Below are positions 14,084 to 22,734 of a stretch of 33,397 nucleotides of DNA, piece by piece; position 1 is the stretch's first letter, and each line of letters opens with the position of its first letter. Source of the stretch: Oscillospiraceae bacterium. GTDB taxonomy: Bacteria; Bacillota; Clostridia; Oscillospirales; Oscillospiraceae. Position numbers and translations under genes: made by a program. The notes below the pieces were generated by a model, which worked only from the letters and a program-made list of their open reading frames with translations, was not told the origin of the DNA and searched no databases. The stretch covers positions 1-33,397 of the forward strand of contig JAISLB010000136.1 in assembly GCA_031260685.1 (NCBI GenBank). Direction: 5' to 3'.

Positions 14084-16687
14084 ATGACAGAACAACGCGA
14101 ACACCTGCAATCGGCGGAGGCTGTATTAAGCGGCTTATCCGCCGCGGAAACGGGACTGACAGATTCAGCCGTTGCCGAGCTCACCGATAAATACGGAGCC
14201 AACAAACTTCAGGAAGCTCCGAAGAAACCCTTACTCCTTAGAATCTGGGAGCAAATCCGCGACCCTATGGTGCTAATCCTTGCCGCAGCGGGTATAGTCT
14301 CCGGGTACTTCAAAGAATACGCGGATATGGCGATTATCCTCATCGTTATCGTACTTAACACCGTTCTGGGCATTTTTCAGGAGAGTAAAGCAGAAGCCGC
14401 AATCGAAGCTCTGCAAAAAATGTCCGCCGCAATGTCGAAAGTCCGCCGCAACGGTCAGGAGCTTATAATCCCCTCCGCGGAGCTTGTACCGGGCGACATC
14501 ATACGGCTCGAAGCCGGAGACAGCGTCCCCGCCGATGTACGTCTGCTCGAAACCGCGGTACTCAAAATCGAGGAAGCCGCGCTCACGGGCGAAAGCGTTC
14601 CCTCGGATAAAAGCGCGGACGTTCTCAAAGCTCCGGAATCAGGCGACGTACCGCTCGGCGACAGGCACAATATGGCATATATGGGAACCTCCGTCGTTTA
14701 CGGGCGCGCAACGGCAGTGGTCGTGCGGACCGGTATGGCGACCGAAATGGGCAAAATCGCCAACGCTCTCGCAAATACCGACGAGGAGCGCACGCCGCTG
14801 CAAAAAAAGCTCGACAACCTCAGCAAGGTTCTGTCGATTGCCGTTCTCGGTATCTGCGCGTTTATCTTTGCTTACAATGTGTTTATCACTAAGGACTCCG
14901 TTTTTGATTCGTTTCTGACTGCGATAAGTCTCGCTGTCGCCGCGATTCCCGAGGGCTTAGTCGTTGTAGTTACAGTTCTACTGTCTATCGGCGTAAAAAA
15001 TATGTCGAAAAAGAACGCGATAATCAGGCGTTTGTCAGCTGTCGAAACCCTCGGCTGCACGCAGGTAATCTGCTCAGATAAGACGGGAACACTCACGCAG
15101 AACAAAATGACGGTAGTCGAAAACTACGGCATTACGGCGATGCTGCAGGGGATAATGTACAACTGCAACGACGCTAAACTCGCGGCTGCGGGCGATATAG
15201 GCGACCCGACGGAGATTGCGCTCAAAATCTTCGGCAAAAGCGACAAGACCGCGGAACTCGAACGTATCGGCGAAGCTCCGTTCGACTCCGTTCGTAAGAT
15301 GATGTCTACATTCCACAAGGTTGAGAGCGGGGTTGTGCAATTCACCAAGGGCGCACCGGACGAAGTACTTGCGCGCTGCACCGCGCTGCTTCTCGAAAAC
15401 GGCAAAACAGCGGAACTCACGGACGAACTAAAACGCGGCATAATGTCCGAAAACAAACGTATGGCGGACAAAGCTCTGCGCGTCTTAGCCGGCGCTATGG
15501 CGCAATACGGCGAACTTCCGTCCGATACTACTCCGGACGCAATCGAAAAAGGACTTTGCTTCGTAGGGCTTGCGGGAATGATTGACCCGATTCGCCCAGA
15601 GGTAAAACTCGCGGTATCAGAATGTAACGACGCGGGAATCCGTGCCGTAATGATTACGGGCGACCACCAAGACACAGCAGTCGCCATAGCCAACGAGCTC
15701 GGAATCTTAACGCCGGGAGCTTTGGCTCTCACCGGGAGCGAGCTTGCGGCAATTCCCGAGGACGAATACGACGTTACTAAATACAGCGTGTACGCCCGCG
15801 TACAGCCGGAACACAAAGTCCGCATAGTCAGCGCTTGGAAAAAGCGCGGCGCTATCGCCGCTATGACAGGCGACGGAGTAAACGACGCTCCCGCGATAAA
15901 AGCCTCGGACATCGGCATTGGAATGGGCATCACAGGCACTGACGTCACCAAAAACGTCGCCGATATGGTCTTAGCCGACGACAACTTCGCGACTATCGTC
16001 GGGGCTGTCAAAGAGGGACGCAGAATCTACGAAAATATCCGCAAAGCCGTTCAGTTCCTGCTGTCGTCAAACCTTGCGGAGGTAGTATCAATCTTTATCG
16101 CGACGGTGATGGGGTTCGCGCTGTTCAAGCCGATACATATTCTTTGGATTAACCTTGTAACCGACTGCTTCCCGGCAATCGCGCTCGGTTTCGAACACGA
16201 AGAAGCTGATTCGATGTCGAAGCCGCCGCGCAACCCCAAAGCCTCGATATTCAGCGACGGACTCGGTATCGACGTTATCTGGCAGGGCGTTGTAATCGCG
16301 GGTCTCGCGCTTGTATCATACTTTTTAGGGGCAAGCGAGGACGGACGGATACTTGACGAACACGCTGCAATTTCTATGACTATGGCGTTTCTGACGCTCT
16401 CAATGTGCGAAGTTTTCCACTCGCTCAATATGCGGAGCCGCATACACTCAATATTCACACTGACGCGGCAAAACGTGTGGCTCTGGGGAGCTATGGTTCT
16501 CTCTACGATATTAACTTTCGGCGTAATCTACATTCCCGGCTTAAACGACGCTTTCGAGCTTTTCCCGCTAAACGCAAAAGATTTCTTCGAAGCTCTGGGA
16601 CTTGCGTTCGCGGTAATCCCGGTAACGGAACTCGTAAAGCTGGTCCGCAGAATATTCGAGCCGAAAGCAGGCAAGCTCGTGGTGTAA
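14084..16687 (+). CDS. P-type Ca2+-transporting ATPase (type II)
   Basis: The 867-residue ion pump has the cation-ATPase N-terminal domain, TGES near residue 170 (dephosphorylation), AAIPEGL in membrane helix 4 (ion site), SDKTGTLTQNKM with phosphorylated Asp332, KGAPDEV in the nucleotide domain, and GDGVNDAPAIKASD around 596-606. NLVTDCFPAIALGFE lies in helix 6, and about ten membrane helices end the protein. The PEGL and helix 6 N/D residues match Ca2+ pumps of the SERCA/LMCA type more than Na+/K+ or heavy-metal pumps. ATG 14084 is preferred over an upstream start at 14057, which would overlap the promoter region and has no ribosome site. It probably expels Ca2+ and could be relevant to Ca2+ handling in a sporeformer. 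Confidence 0.92.
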   Translation: MTEQREHLQSAEAVLSGLSAAETGLTDSAVAELTDKYGANKLQEAPKKPLLLRIWEQIRDPMVLILAAAGIVSGYFKEYADMAIILIVIVLNTVLGIFQESKAEAAIEALQKMSAAMSKVRRNGQELIIPSAELVPGDIIRLEAGDSVPADVRLLETAVLKIEEAALTGESVPSDKSADVLKAPESGDVPLGDRHNMAYMGTSVVYGRATAVVVRTGMATEMGKIANALANTDEERTPLQKKLDNLSKVLSIAVLGICAFIFAYNVFITKDSVFDSFLTAISLAVAAIPEGLVVVVTVLLSIGVKNMSKKNAIIRRLSAVETLGCTQVICSDKTGTLTQNKMTVVENYGITAMLQGIMYNCNDAKLAAAGDIGDPTEIALKIFGKSDKTAELERIGEAPFDSVRKMMSTFHKVESGVVQFTKGAPDEVLARCTALLLENGKTAELTDELKRGIMSENKRMADKALRVLAGAMAQYGELPSDTTPDAIEKGLCFVGLAGMIDPIRPEVKLAVSECNDAGIRAVMITGDHQDTAVAIANELGILTPGALALTGSELAAIPEDEYDVTKYSVYARVQPEHKVRIVSAWKKRGAIAAMTGDGVNDAPAIKASDIGIGMGITGTDVTKNVADMVLADDNFATIVGAVKEGRRIYENIRKAVQFLLSSNLAEVVSIFIATVMGFALFKPIHILWINLVTDCFPAIALGFEHEEADSMSKPPRNPKASIFSDGLGIDVIWQGVVIAGLALVSYFLGASEDGRILDEHAAISMTMAFLTLSMCEVFHSLNMRSRIHSIFTLTRQNVWLWGAMVLSTILTFGVIYIPGLNDAFELFPLNAKDFFEALGLAFAVIPVTELVKLVRRIFEPKAGKLVV

Positions 16688-16705
16688 GACAAACGAAAGA
16701 TTTCC

Positions 16706-16727
16706 GCTGTCCCGGTTGCCGGGCAGC
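16706..16727 (+). terminator. Weak hairpin after the P-type ATPase
   Basis: GCTG-T-CCCGG pairs with CCGGGCAGC around loop TTG. No T-tract follows, so termination is doubtful. The remaining bases up to 16803 show no other clear site. Confidence 0.35.
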
Positions 16728-16803
16728 AAAGTAAACAATTCGTACTGCTTTACAAGTATCGTGAGGACACTTGTTAAACAGCCGAAAAGAGCGGAGTTAA
16801 AAA

Positions 16804-18102
16804 ATGCCCAAACCTTCCGTAGCTCTCGTAGGACGTCCGAACGTAGGCAAGTCGCAGCTTTTCAACAAGCTCGCGGGTAAACGCCTGTCTATCGTTGAGG
16901 ACACTCCCGGAGTTACGCGCGACAGACTTTACACCGATATTGACTGGAACGGAAAAACATTTTCGCTGATTGACACCGGCGGCATAGAGCCTAAAACCAA
17001 TGACGATATGCTGCTCTTTATGCGCGAACAGGCGCGGATTGCGGTAGCTACGGCAACCGTTATCGTTCTCGTAACCGACATACAGGCGGGAGTGACCGCA
17101 GCCGACAGCGATGTCGCTAACTTCTTACTGCGCAGTAAAAAGCCGATAGTGCTTGCCGTCAACAAATGCGATAAGACAGGCGCTCCGGACCCCGATTTAT
17201 TCGACTTCTACGCGTTGGGAGTCGGAGAACCGATAGCGGTCTCCGCGCTCCACGGTCACGGCACCGGCGATATACTTGACAACTGCGTAGCGTACTTTAA
17301 AGACAGCGACTACACCGAGGAGGACGAACAACGCGTCAAAGTCGCAGTTATAGGACGTCCGAATGTCGGCAAATCCTCACTCGTCAACCGAGTTCTCGGC
17401 GAAACCCGCGTTATTGTCAGCGACGTCGCGGGTACAACGCGTGACGCCGTAGATTCCGCGCTGTCTAACTCTCACGGCGACTATCTTTTTATCGACACCG
17501 CCGGACTCCGCAAAAAATCCCGCGTGGACGAACGCGTAGAGCATTTCAGCAATCTCCGTACCGAAGCCGCGGTCGAACGCGCCGACGTTTGCCTGATAAT
17601 GGTTGACGCCTCCGCGGGAATCACGGAACAAGACACGAAAGTCGCGGGCTTAGCTCACGAATCCGGTAAGGCGAGCATTATCATCGCTAACAAAGCAGAC
17701 CTCGTAAAAGGTCTCGACGACGGAAACTACGGCTTAGCCTTTATGGATTACGCACCCATACTGCATATGTCCGCGCTGACAGGTTCGAGAGTCGAAAACC
17801 TCTACGAGCTTATAAACCTGGTCTACGGACAAAGCGTTATGCGGATTACCACAGGGCTTCTCAACAACGTACTCGCGGACGCTACACAGCGCGTTCAGCC
17901 TCCTACGGACAAGGGCAAGCGCCTGAAGCTCTACTATATGACGCAGGTCGGGATTCAGCCGCCCCATTTCGTCGTTTTCGTAAACGACAGGGAGCTGTGT
18001 CATTTTAGCTATATGCGCTACCTCGAGAACCAGATACGCGCAAACTTCGGATTGGACGGAACACCGATAAGGTTCACAATCCGCGAACGTAACGGCGAAT
18101 AA
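16804..18102 (+). CDS. der: Ribosome-assembly GTPase Der (EngA)
   Basis: The 432-residue protein has two tandem GTPase domains and a C-terminal KH-like domain, the arrangement unique to Der. Domain 1: GRPNVGKS at residues 10-17, DTPGVTRD, DTGG, NKCD. Domain 2: GRPNVGKSS from about 184, DVAGTTRD, DTAGL, NKAD. The KH-like part follows from about 350 (LYYMTQVGIQPPHFVVFVN). Der is essential for maturation of the 50S subunit. ATG 16804 has a GGAG site upstream. The order der-plsY-gpsA is conserved in Bacillota and supports the calls on all three genes. Confidence 0.97.
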   Translation: MPKPSVALVGRPNVGKSQLFNKLAGKRLSIVEDTPGVTRDRLYTDIDWNGKTFSLIDTGGIEPKTNDDMLLFMREQARIAVATATVIVLVTDIQAGVTAADSDVANFLLRSKKPIVLAVNKCDKTGAPDPDLFDFYALGVGEPIAVSALHGHGTGDILDNCVAYFKDSDYTEEDEQRVKVAVIGRPNVGKSSLVNRVLGETRVIVSDVAGTTRDAVDSALSNSHGDYLFIDTAGLRKKSRVDERVEHFSNLRTEAAVERADVCLIMVDASAGITEQDTKVAGLAHESGKASIIIANKADLVKGLDDGNYGLAFMDYAPILHMSALTGSRVENLYELINLVYGQSVMRITTGLLNNVLADATQRVQPPTDKGKRLKLYYMTQVGIQPPHFVVFVNDRELCHFSYMRYLENQIRANFGLDGTPIRFTIRERNGE

Positions 18103-18158
18103 TTTTCCCGGCACAGTGCGGAAGTCCGCGAATGATAATATGATTATTGGAGAAATCT

Positions 18159-18782
18159 ATGCAAAGCTTTGCTATGGCGGTAACGTGTATCGCGGCTTAC
18201 TTACTCGGCGGTATCAACGGTGCGATAATCGTCTCAACCGTTTTTCTGCGTACCGATATACGAACAAAAGGCTCGGGAAACGCGGGACTTACTAATATGT
18301 ATCGCTCTTTCGGACTGCGGGCGGCAATACTGACACTGTTAATCGACGTTCTCAAAGCAGCCGCGGGAATTTTCATCGGTTGGCTGTGGGTCGGCAGTGT
18401 TACGCACTACCCAATGCTCGGAAAGCTGCTTGCGGGCTTTTTCGTAATGCTCGGTCACGCGCTCCCTGTCTGGTACGACTTCAAGGGCGGCAAAGGCGCG
18501 TTAGCCTGCGGGGTTGTAGCGCTAATGGTAGACTGGCGGGTGGGCTTAATTTGTATCGCGTTCTTCATTGTGATTGTAATAATATCTAACTACGTTTCTG
18601 CCGGTTCGATACTTTCCGGCGGTATAGTGTTCCCGCTGTTTACGAGAGTTTTCGGAGCGAACAACATCGAGTTTCTGCTTGCGGCAGCTTGCGCGGTGTT
18701 AATAGTCGTTATGCACGTTCCGAATATCGTGAGAATCATACGAGGAACGGAGAACAAACTTCATCTGCAGCGAAAGCGCTGA
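18159..18782 (+). CDS. plsY: Acyl-phosphate:glycerol-3-phosphate acyltransferase PlsY
   Basis: The 207-residue protein has five or more membrane helices and the PlsY motifs KGSGNAGLTNMYRSFG (acyl-phosphate/glycerol-3-phosphate site), the GHALPVWYDFKGGKGA loop and the third conserved loop near SAGSILSG. It makes lysophosphatidic acid from acyl-phosphate and glycerol 3-phosphate, the first step of phospholipid synthesis in most bacteria. ATG 18159 has GGAG seven bases upstream; an earlier in-frame TTG (18147) overlaps that site. The following gene, gpsA, makes its substrate. The C-terminus (LHLQRKR) is short and basic. Confidence 0.93.
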   Translation: MQSFAMAVTCIAAYLLGGINGAIIVSTVFLRTDIRTKGSGNAGLTNMYRSFGLRAAILTLLIDVLKAAAGIFIGWLWVGSVTHYPMLGKLLAGFFVMLGHALPVWYDFKGGKGALACGVVALMVDWRVGLICIAFFIVIVIISNYVSAGSILSGGIVFPLFTRVFGANNIEFLLAAACAVLIVVMHVPNIVRIIRGTENKLHLQRKR

Positions 18783-18808
18783 CAGCCGAATCAACAGAGG
18801 TACAATAA

Positions 18809-19735
18809 ATGGACATAGCGGTCATAGGTTCCGGAGCTTGGGGAACCACTCTCGCGGGCTTACTCAAAGGTAACGGTCACAAAACCGAGCTTTTGTCCTC
18901 AAGGGCTGAATTTCTGGCGAAGTCGCTCCCGGTAAAGGCACGGATGATAGTATTCGCCTGTGCTTCCATAGCTTTCCGCGCAGCCGCCAAATTACTGCGC
19001 GGCGTTATTCAGGACGACGTTATTTTAGTCAACTGCTCAAAAGGTATCGAAATCAACACGGGCAACAGGCTATCGCGGGTTCTCGCGGAGGAACTGGGCG
19101 CGGAGAACCGCATTGCGGTACTCACGGGACCCTCGCACGCGGAAGAGGTCAGACAGGAGCTTCCGACTGGTCTACTTGCGGCTTCAACTGATATTGCCGC
19201 CGCCGAAAAAGTACAGTCCGTCTTTATGAACGAGAATTTCCGTGTGTACACTTCCACCGACATAGTCGGCGCGGAACTTTGCGGCGCACTCAAAAACGTT
19301 ATAGCAATCGGGGTCGGAATCAGCGACGGCTTAGGCTACGGAGATAATACCGCCGCAATGCTTATGACAAGAGGGCTTGCGGAGATAACGCGGCTCGGCG
19401 AAAAGCTCGGAGGTTCCCGCGATACTTTCTCCGGACTTGCGGGAGTGGGCGACTTAATAGTAACCTGCACCTCAAAACATTCGCGCAACCGGCGCGCCGG
19501 AATAAACATTGGGCGCGGTCTTACGCCGCTTTCCGCGGTCAGCGAAGTCAGCGAATTCGTCGAGGGCTTCTACACCGCCGCCGCGGTTCACAAACTCGCG
19601 GAAATCCAAAACGTGGAAATGCCCATTTGCAGCGCGATTTACAGCATACTCTACGAAGGACGCAATCCGTCTGAAACTACACGCGAACTAATGACGAGAG
19701 AGCGCAAAAACGAAAACGAACCTGTTGGCAGTTAG
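18809..19735 (+). CDS. gpsA: NAD(P)H-dependent glycerol-3-phosphate dehydrogenase GpsA
   Basis: The 308-residue enzyme reduces dihydroxyacetone phosphate to glycerol 3-phosphate. The Rossmann motif GSGAWGTTLA is at residues 7-16. NCSKGIE, LTGPSHAEEV, a catalytic-Lys region (CGALKNVIAIGVGISDGLGYGDNTAA) and LAGVGDLIVTCTSKHSRNRRAG follow. It is somewhat shorter than usual (about 330) because the region after the Rossmann motif, around residues 25-45, is compact; all key motifs are present. It lies directly behind plsY, which uses its product. The last codons and stop run into an array of heptamer repeats (19738 onward), so the extreme C-terminus (EPVGS) may be repeat-derived. Confidence 0.95.
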   Translation: MDIAVIGSGAWGTTLAGLLKGNGHKTELLSSRAEFLAKSLPVKARMIVFACASIAFRAAAKLLRGVIQDDVILVNCSKGIEINTGNRLSRVLAEELGAENRIAVLTGPSHAEEVRQELPTGLLAASTDIAAAEKVQSVFMNENFRVYTSTDIVGAELCGALKNVIAIGVGISDGLGYGDNTAAMLMTRGLAEITRLGEKLGGSRDTFSGLAGVGDLIVTCTSKHSRNRRAGINIGRGLTPLSAVSEVSEFVEGFYTAAAVHKLAEIQNVEMPICSAIYSILYEGRNPSETTRELMTRERKNENEPVGS

Positions 19736-19737
19736 CC

Positions 19738-19867
19738 AGTAGTCAGTGAACAGTAGTCAGTGAACAGTGGTCAGATACGGAGGCTTGAGCGTGGTTAAGG
19801 CTTATGTCTGACACTGACCACTAACCACTAACCACTACAACACGACCACTGACCACTGACCACTACA
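19738..19867. repeat. Inverted arrays of 7-bp repeats between gpsA and the ComM-like gene
   Basis: Left arm: five in-register heptamers (19738-19772) of the form AGTGAAC/AGTAGTC/AGTGGTC. Right arm: eight heptamers (19812-19867) of the form CACTRAC/CACTACA, the complement of the left type. The 39-base middle contains GGCTTATG. An A/C-rich stretch (19865-19893) follows. Related heptamers occur at 25429-25463. The function is unknown; this resembles short tandem repeat families better known from other phyla. Confidence 0.8.
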
Positions 19868-19909
19868 AACACAAACACAAAAACAAAAACAACTACGGAG
19901 GACACGATT

Positions 19910-21409
19910 ATGGCGCAGACGGTTCGCTCAATGGGCTTGGGCGGCATACGGGGCTACGAAGTCACGGTCGAATGTTTCCTCGGCGGCGGGCTGCCAAACT
20001 TCGAGATTGTCGGGCTTCCGGACACCGCCGTAAAGGAATCACGCGAACGAATCCGCGCCGCCGTACGTTCCTGCGGCTTCCGTTTCCCCGTAGGTCACGT
20101 AACGGTAAATCTTGCACCGGCTGATACCAAGAAAAACGGGACAACCTATGACTTACCGGTAATGCTCGGGATTATGGCAGCGGGAGGAATGATTGCCCCG
20201 CTTCCGGCTGACAGCGCGTTTCTCGGCGAACTCTCGCTTTCGGGCGATGTACGTCCTATCAACGGCGCGATTTCGATGGCTCTCGCGGCGGAACGCTTAG
20301 GTATCGAAAAGCTCTACCTCCCTGCCGAAAACGCCGCCGAAGCCTCATTCTCGGAGGGCGTCAGTGTCTATCCCGTAGCTCACATCGTTCAGCTTCTCGA
20401 CCATTTACAAGGTACGCAAAGCATTACGCCCGTTCCGCCGAGCAGCTTCGAGCTTTTAGCCGAGAACAGCGCACGCGATTTCAGCGAGGTCAAAGGTCAG
20501 GCGAATATCAAGCGCGCACTCGAAATAGCGGTCTCCGGAGGTCACAATATTTTGATGTCCGGACCTCCCGGCTCCGGAAAGAGTATGCTCGCAAGCAGAC
20601 TGCCGTCAATTTTCCCGTCGATGAGCCGCGCGGAAGCGCTCGAAACCACCGAGATTCACAGTATCGCGGGAAACACTAACCCAAATCTGCCGATAATCGC
20701 CGAACGACCGTTCAGACGTCCTCACCATACAATCTCGCAGCCGGGACTAATAGGCGGCGGGAGCAACCCGAAACCCGGCGAAGTGTCACTCGCACATAAC
20801 GGAGTGCTTTTTCTCGACGAACTGCCGGAATTCTCGCGGCTTGCGATTGAAACTCTGCGGCAACCTATGGAGGACGGCAGCGTGACAATCTCGCGGGTAA
20901 GCGGAAGCGTTACGTACCCCGCGCGTTTTATGCTTGTGGGAGCTATGAACCCCTGCCGCTGCGGTTGGTACGGAACGGACAAGTGTACCTGCTCCGACAG
21001 CTCTATTCAAACGTACCGCGCTAAGCTCTCGGGACCGCTTCTTGACAGAATCGACATTTTTGTCGGCGTACAAGCTCTTGAATTCGAAGAACTCCGGAGC
21101 GATAAACCCGCGGAAAGCTCCGCCGATATACGGCTCCGCGTGGAAGCAGCCAGAAACATTCAGCGAAACCGCCTGAAAGACAGCTCCGCCGAATGTAACG
21201 CTCAAATGGATTCCGCTCAGATTATCGAATTCTGCAAACTCGACAGCTCCGGAGAAGCGCTCCTGAAAACAGCCTTCGAACGTTTAAGTATGTCGGGACG
21301 CTCACACGATAAGATACTGCGAGTGGCGAGAACGATTGCAGACCTCGCGGAAAGCGCGGACGTCACAATAACGCACCTCGCGGAAGCCCTGCAATATCGT
21401 AACAGCTGA
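19910..21409 (+). CDS. YifB/ComM family Mg-chelatase-like AAA+ ATPase
   Basis: The 499-residue protein has an N-terminal Lon-protease-like ring domain (about 1-170, GLPDTAVKESRERIRAA and VNLAPADTKKNGTTYDLP). A central AAA+ Mg-chelatase domain follows with Walker A GPPGSGKS at 218-225 and Walker B VLFLDELPEF, FRRPHHTISQPGLIGGG, the Cys cluster NPCRCGWYGTDKCTCS, and a C-terminal lid (GRSHDKILRVARTIADL). In naturally competent bacteria ComM is a hexameric helicase that drives branch migration during integration of transforming DNA; the role of the clostridial members is less clear. ATG 19910 has GGAGG nine bases upstream. The sequence upstream is a repeat array, so the promoter is unclear. Confidence 0.93.
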   Translation: MAQTVRSMGLGGIRGYEVTVECFLGGGLPNFEIVGLPDTAVKESRERIRAAVRSCGFRFPVGHVTVNLAPADTKKNGTTYDLPVMLGIMAAGGMIAPLPADSAFLGELSLSGDVRPINGAISMALAAERLGIEKLYLPAENAAEASFSEGVSVYPVAHIVQLLDHLQGTQSITPVPPSSFELLAENSARDFSEVKGQANIKRALEIAVSGGHNILMSGPPGSGKSMLASRLPSIFPSMSRAEALETTEIHSIAGNTNPNLPIIAERPFRRPHHTISQPGLIGGGSNPKPGEVSLAHNGVLFLDELPEFSRLAIETLRQPMEDGSVTISRVSGSVTYPARFMLVGAMNPCRCGWYGTDKCTCSDSSIQTYRAKLSGPLLDRIDIFVGVQALEFEELRSDKPAESSADIRLRVEAARNIQRNRLKDSSAECNAQMDSAQIIEFCKLDSSGEALLKTAFERLSMSGRSHDKILRVARTIADLAESADVTITHLAEALQYRNS

Positions 21410-21470
21410 TTATATAGCTGTTAAGTTTGACAATTCTTACGGCTGCGAGCTTAGACGACATTGGTTAGTA

Positions 21471-21504
21471 CTGCCTTTACGAGCGTTCGCGCTCGTAAAG
21501 GCAG
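21471..21504. repeat. Perfect 15-bp hairpin with TTCG loop
   Basis: CTGCCTTTACGAGCG (21471-21485), loop TTCG, CGCTCGTAAAGGCAG (21490-21504). No T-tract follows, so it is not a standard terminator despite its position after the ComM-like gene. It could be a remnant of a palindromic repeat element or a transcript-stabilising structure. Confidence 0.7.
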
Positions 21505-21567
21505 CCCAAAACGGCAAAAAAATAGCCGAACTGCTATCAACAACTATCAATTTACGAGGATAATACA

Positions 21568-22683
21568 ATGCGTAAACTTACCGCTTTTCTATTGTTAGTC
21601 ACTCTTATACTCGGAATCGCTCCCGCAGCCTTTGCGGACGAACTCCCGGCGGAGGAAACTTCGGGACCGCCTCCGCTGTACGTCGCTCTCGGCGACAGTA
21701 TCGCGTCCTACTACGGATTGCAAAAAGGTGAAGGCTACGCGGAACTTCTCTGCGCTGCGCTGCAAGACGATTTCCCGGGTCTAACGCTGAAAAATTTGGC
21801 GCGTCCGGGCGATACCACAGCCGATTTGCTTAAACTCATTGAAAGCAGCAAAGCGGTAATATCCGGCGCGAAGATTATCACCGTAAGCATAGGCGCGAAC
21901 GATTTTCTTATGGACGCGCTGGCTCCGTTCAGCCGCGCCATCTCCCTCGAGGTAAGTTACAAGGCAGCCGCGCCTGAAATCGCCAAGGTTCTCGCAAGCA
22001 CCACCTACAACAATAAATTTCAAGATAACCTTACAACGATGCACGCGAATCTGATTGAAATCTACACCAATCTCCGCGCTATAGCTCCCGACGCCAAAAT
22101 CTATATCACTAACTTCTACAATCCGCTTCCGATAACCGACAAGCAGCTCTTTTTCCCGGTTGAAGAGTACATTATGGTCGCTAACAACGCGCTTGTCAGC
22201 GCAGGAGGTTTCATTCCGGTGGACACTTTCAACGCGTTCTTCATCGCGGGCGGCAAGAACCTGAGCAAGTTCGATTTTGAAAACGGCTTAGTTGACCCTC
22301 ACCCCACGAAATTCGGGCAAAGAATCCTCGCTGCGGTTCACGCGGAGAAAATCGCGGGAACGCCGCGCGATATCCCGGAACCCGCCGTTCAGCCGCTTAC
22401 ACGCGCCGAAGCGATAGCCGAGATATGCGACAAGCTTCTCGCGGATGCGGACGCGGGACTTATAAAGTTCCCGCCCATAACCGTTGATATGACAACTTAC
22501 GCGCCTTTCTCAGACGTTCCGGACTATCACCCGCAAGCGATACAGATAAAGCTTGCCGCCGCGATAGGCTTAGTGGTCGGAGTAGGCGGAGGTAAATTCC
22601 TCCCGGACGCGGTCGCAAGCCCGGAAAGTCTCGAACAAATGCAAAAAAACGTTGAGCGCATATTTGGTGCGCCGAAACAATAA
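21568..22683 (+). CDS. Secreted GDSL/SGNH-type lipase-esterase with one C-terminal S-layer-like repeat
   Basis: The 371-residue protein has a signal peptide (residues 1-23, cut after AFA) and an SGNH hydrolase domain (about 36-260). Visible are Ser44 in ALGDSIASYYG, the oxyanion Gly of the LARPGDTT block, IGANDF (Asn111) and DPHPTKFGQ near 243-251, providing the Asp/His. The C-terminal part (about 310-365, PFSDVPDYHPQAIQIKLAAAIGL and the GVGGGKFLPDA turn) resembles a single, incomplete SLH (S-layer homology) repeat, which may tether the enzyme to the cell wall. Likely substrates are acylated polysaccharides or lipids outside the cell. The MBOAT/DHHW acetylation pair in the same window is suggestive only. 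ATG 21568 has GAGG upstream. A good terminator follows. Confidence 0.85.
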   Translation: MRKLTAFLLLVTLILGIAPAAFADELPAEETSGPPPLYVALGDSIASYYGLQKGEGYAELLCAALQDDFPGLTLKNLARPGDTTADLLKLIESSKAVISGAKIITVSIGANDFLMDALAPFSRAISLEVSYKAAAPEIAKVLASTTYNNKFQDNLTTMHANLIEIYTNLRAIAPDAKIYITNFYNPLPITDKQLFFPVEEYIMVANNALVSAGGFIPVDTFNAFFIAGGKNLSKFDFENGLVDPHPTKFGQRILAAVHAEKIAGTPRDIPEPAVQPLTRAEAIAEICDKLLADADAGLIKFPPITVDMTTYAPFSDVPDYHPQAIQIKLAAAIGLVVGVGGGKFLPDAVASPESLEQMQKNVERIFGAPKQ

Positions 22684-22689
22684 AAAACG

Positions 22690-22727
22690 ACAAGCGGACG
22701 GAGTTTGCGGCTCCGTCCGCTTGTTTT
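22690..22727. terminator. Bidirectional terminator
   Basis: 14-bp stem ACAAGCGGACGGAG (22690-22703) with CTCCGTCCGCTTGT (22711-22724), 7-base loop, then TTT. An A-run precedes it, so it also serves the convergent gene at 22735. Confidence 0.9.
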
Positions 22728-22734
22728 AGCCGTT

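Noticed and set aside
14455..16458. Long minus-strand frames inside the P-type ATPase gene
   Set aside because: Shadow frames caused by codon bias; the plus frame contains all P-type ATPase motifs.
19807..19867. CRISPR-like array between gpsA and the ComM-like gene
   Set aside because: Units are only 7 bp, contiguous and degenerate, with no spacers and no cas genes.
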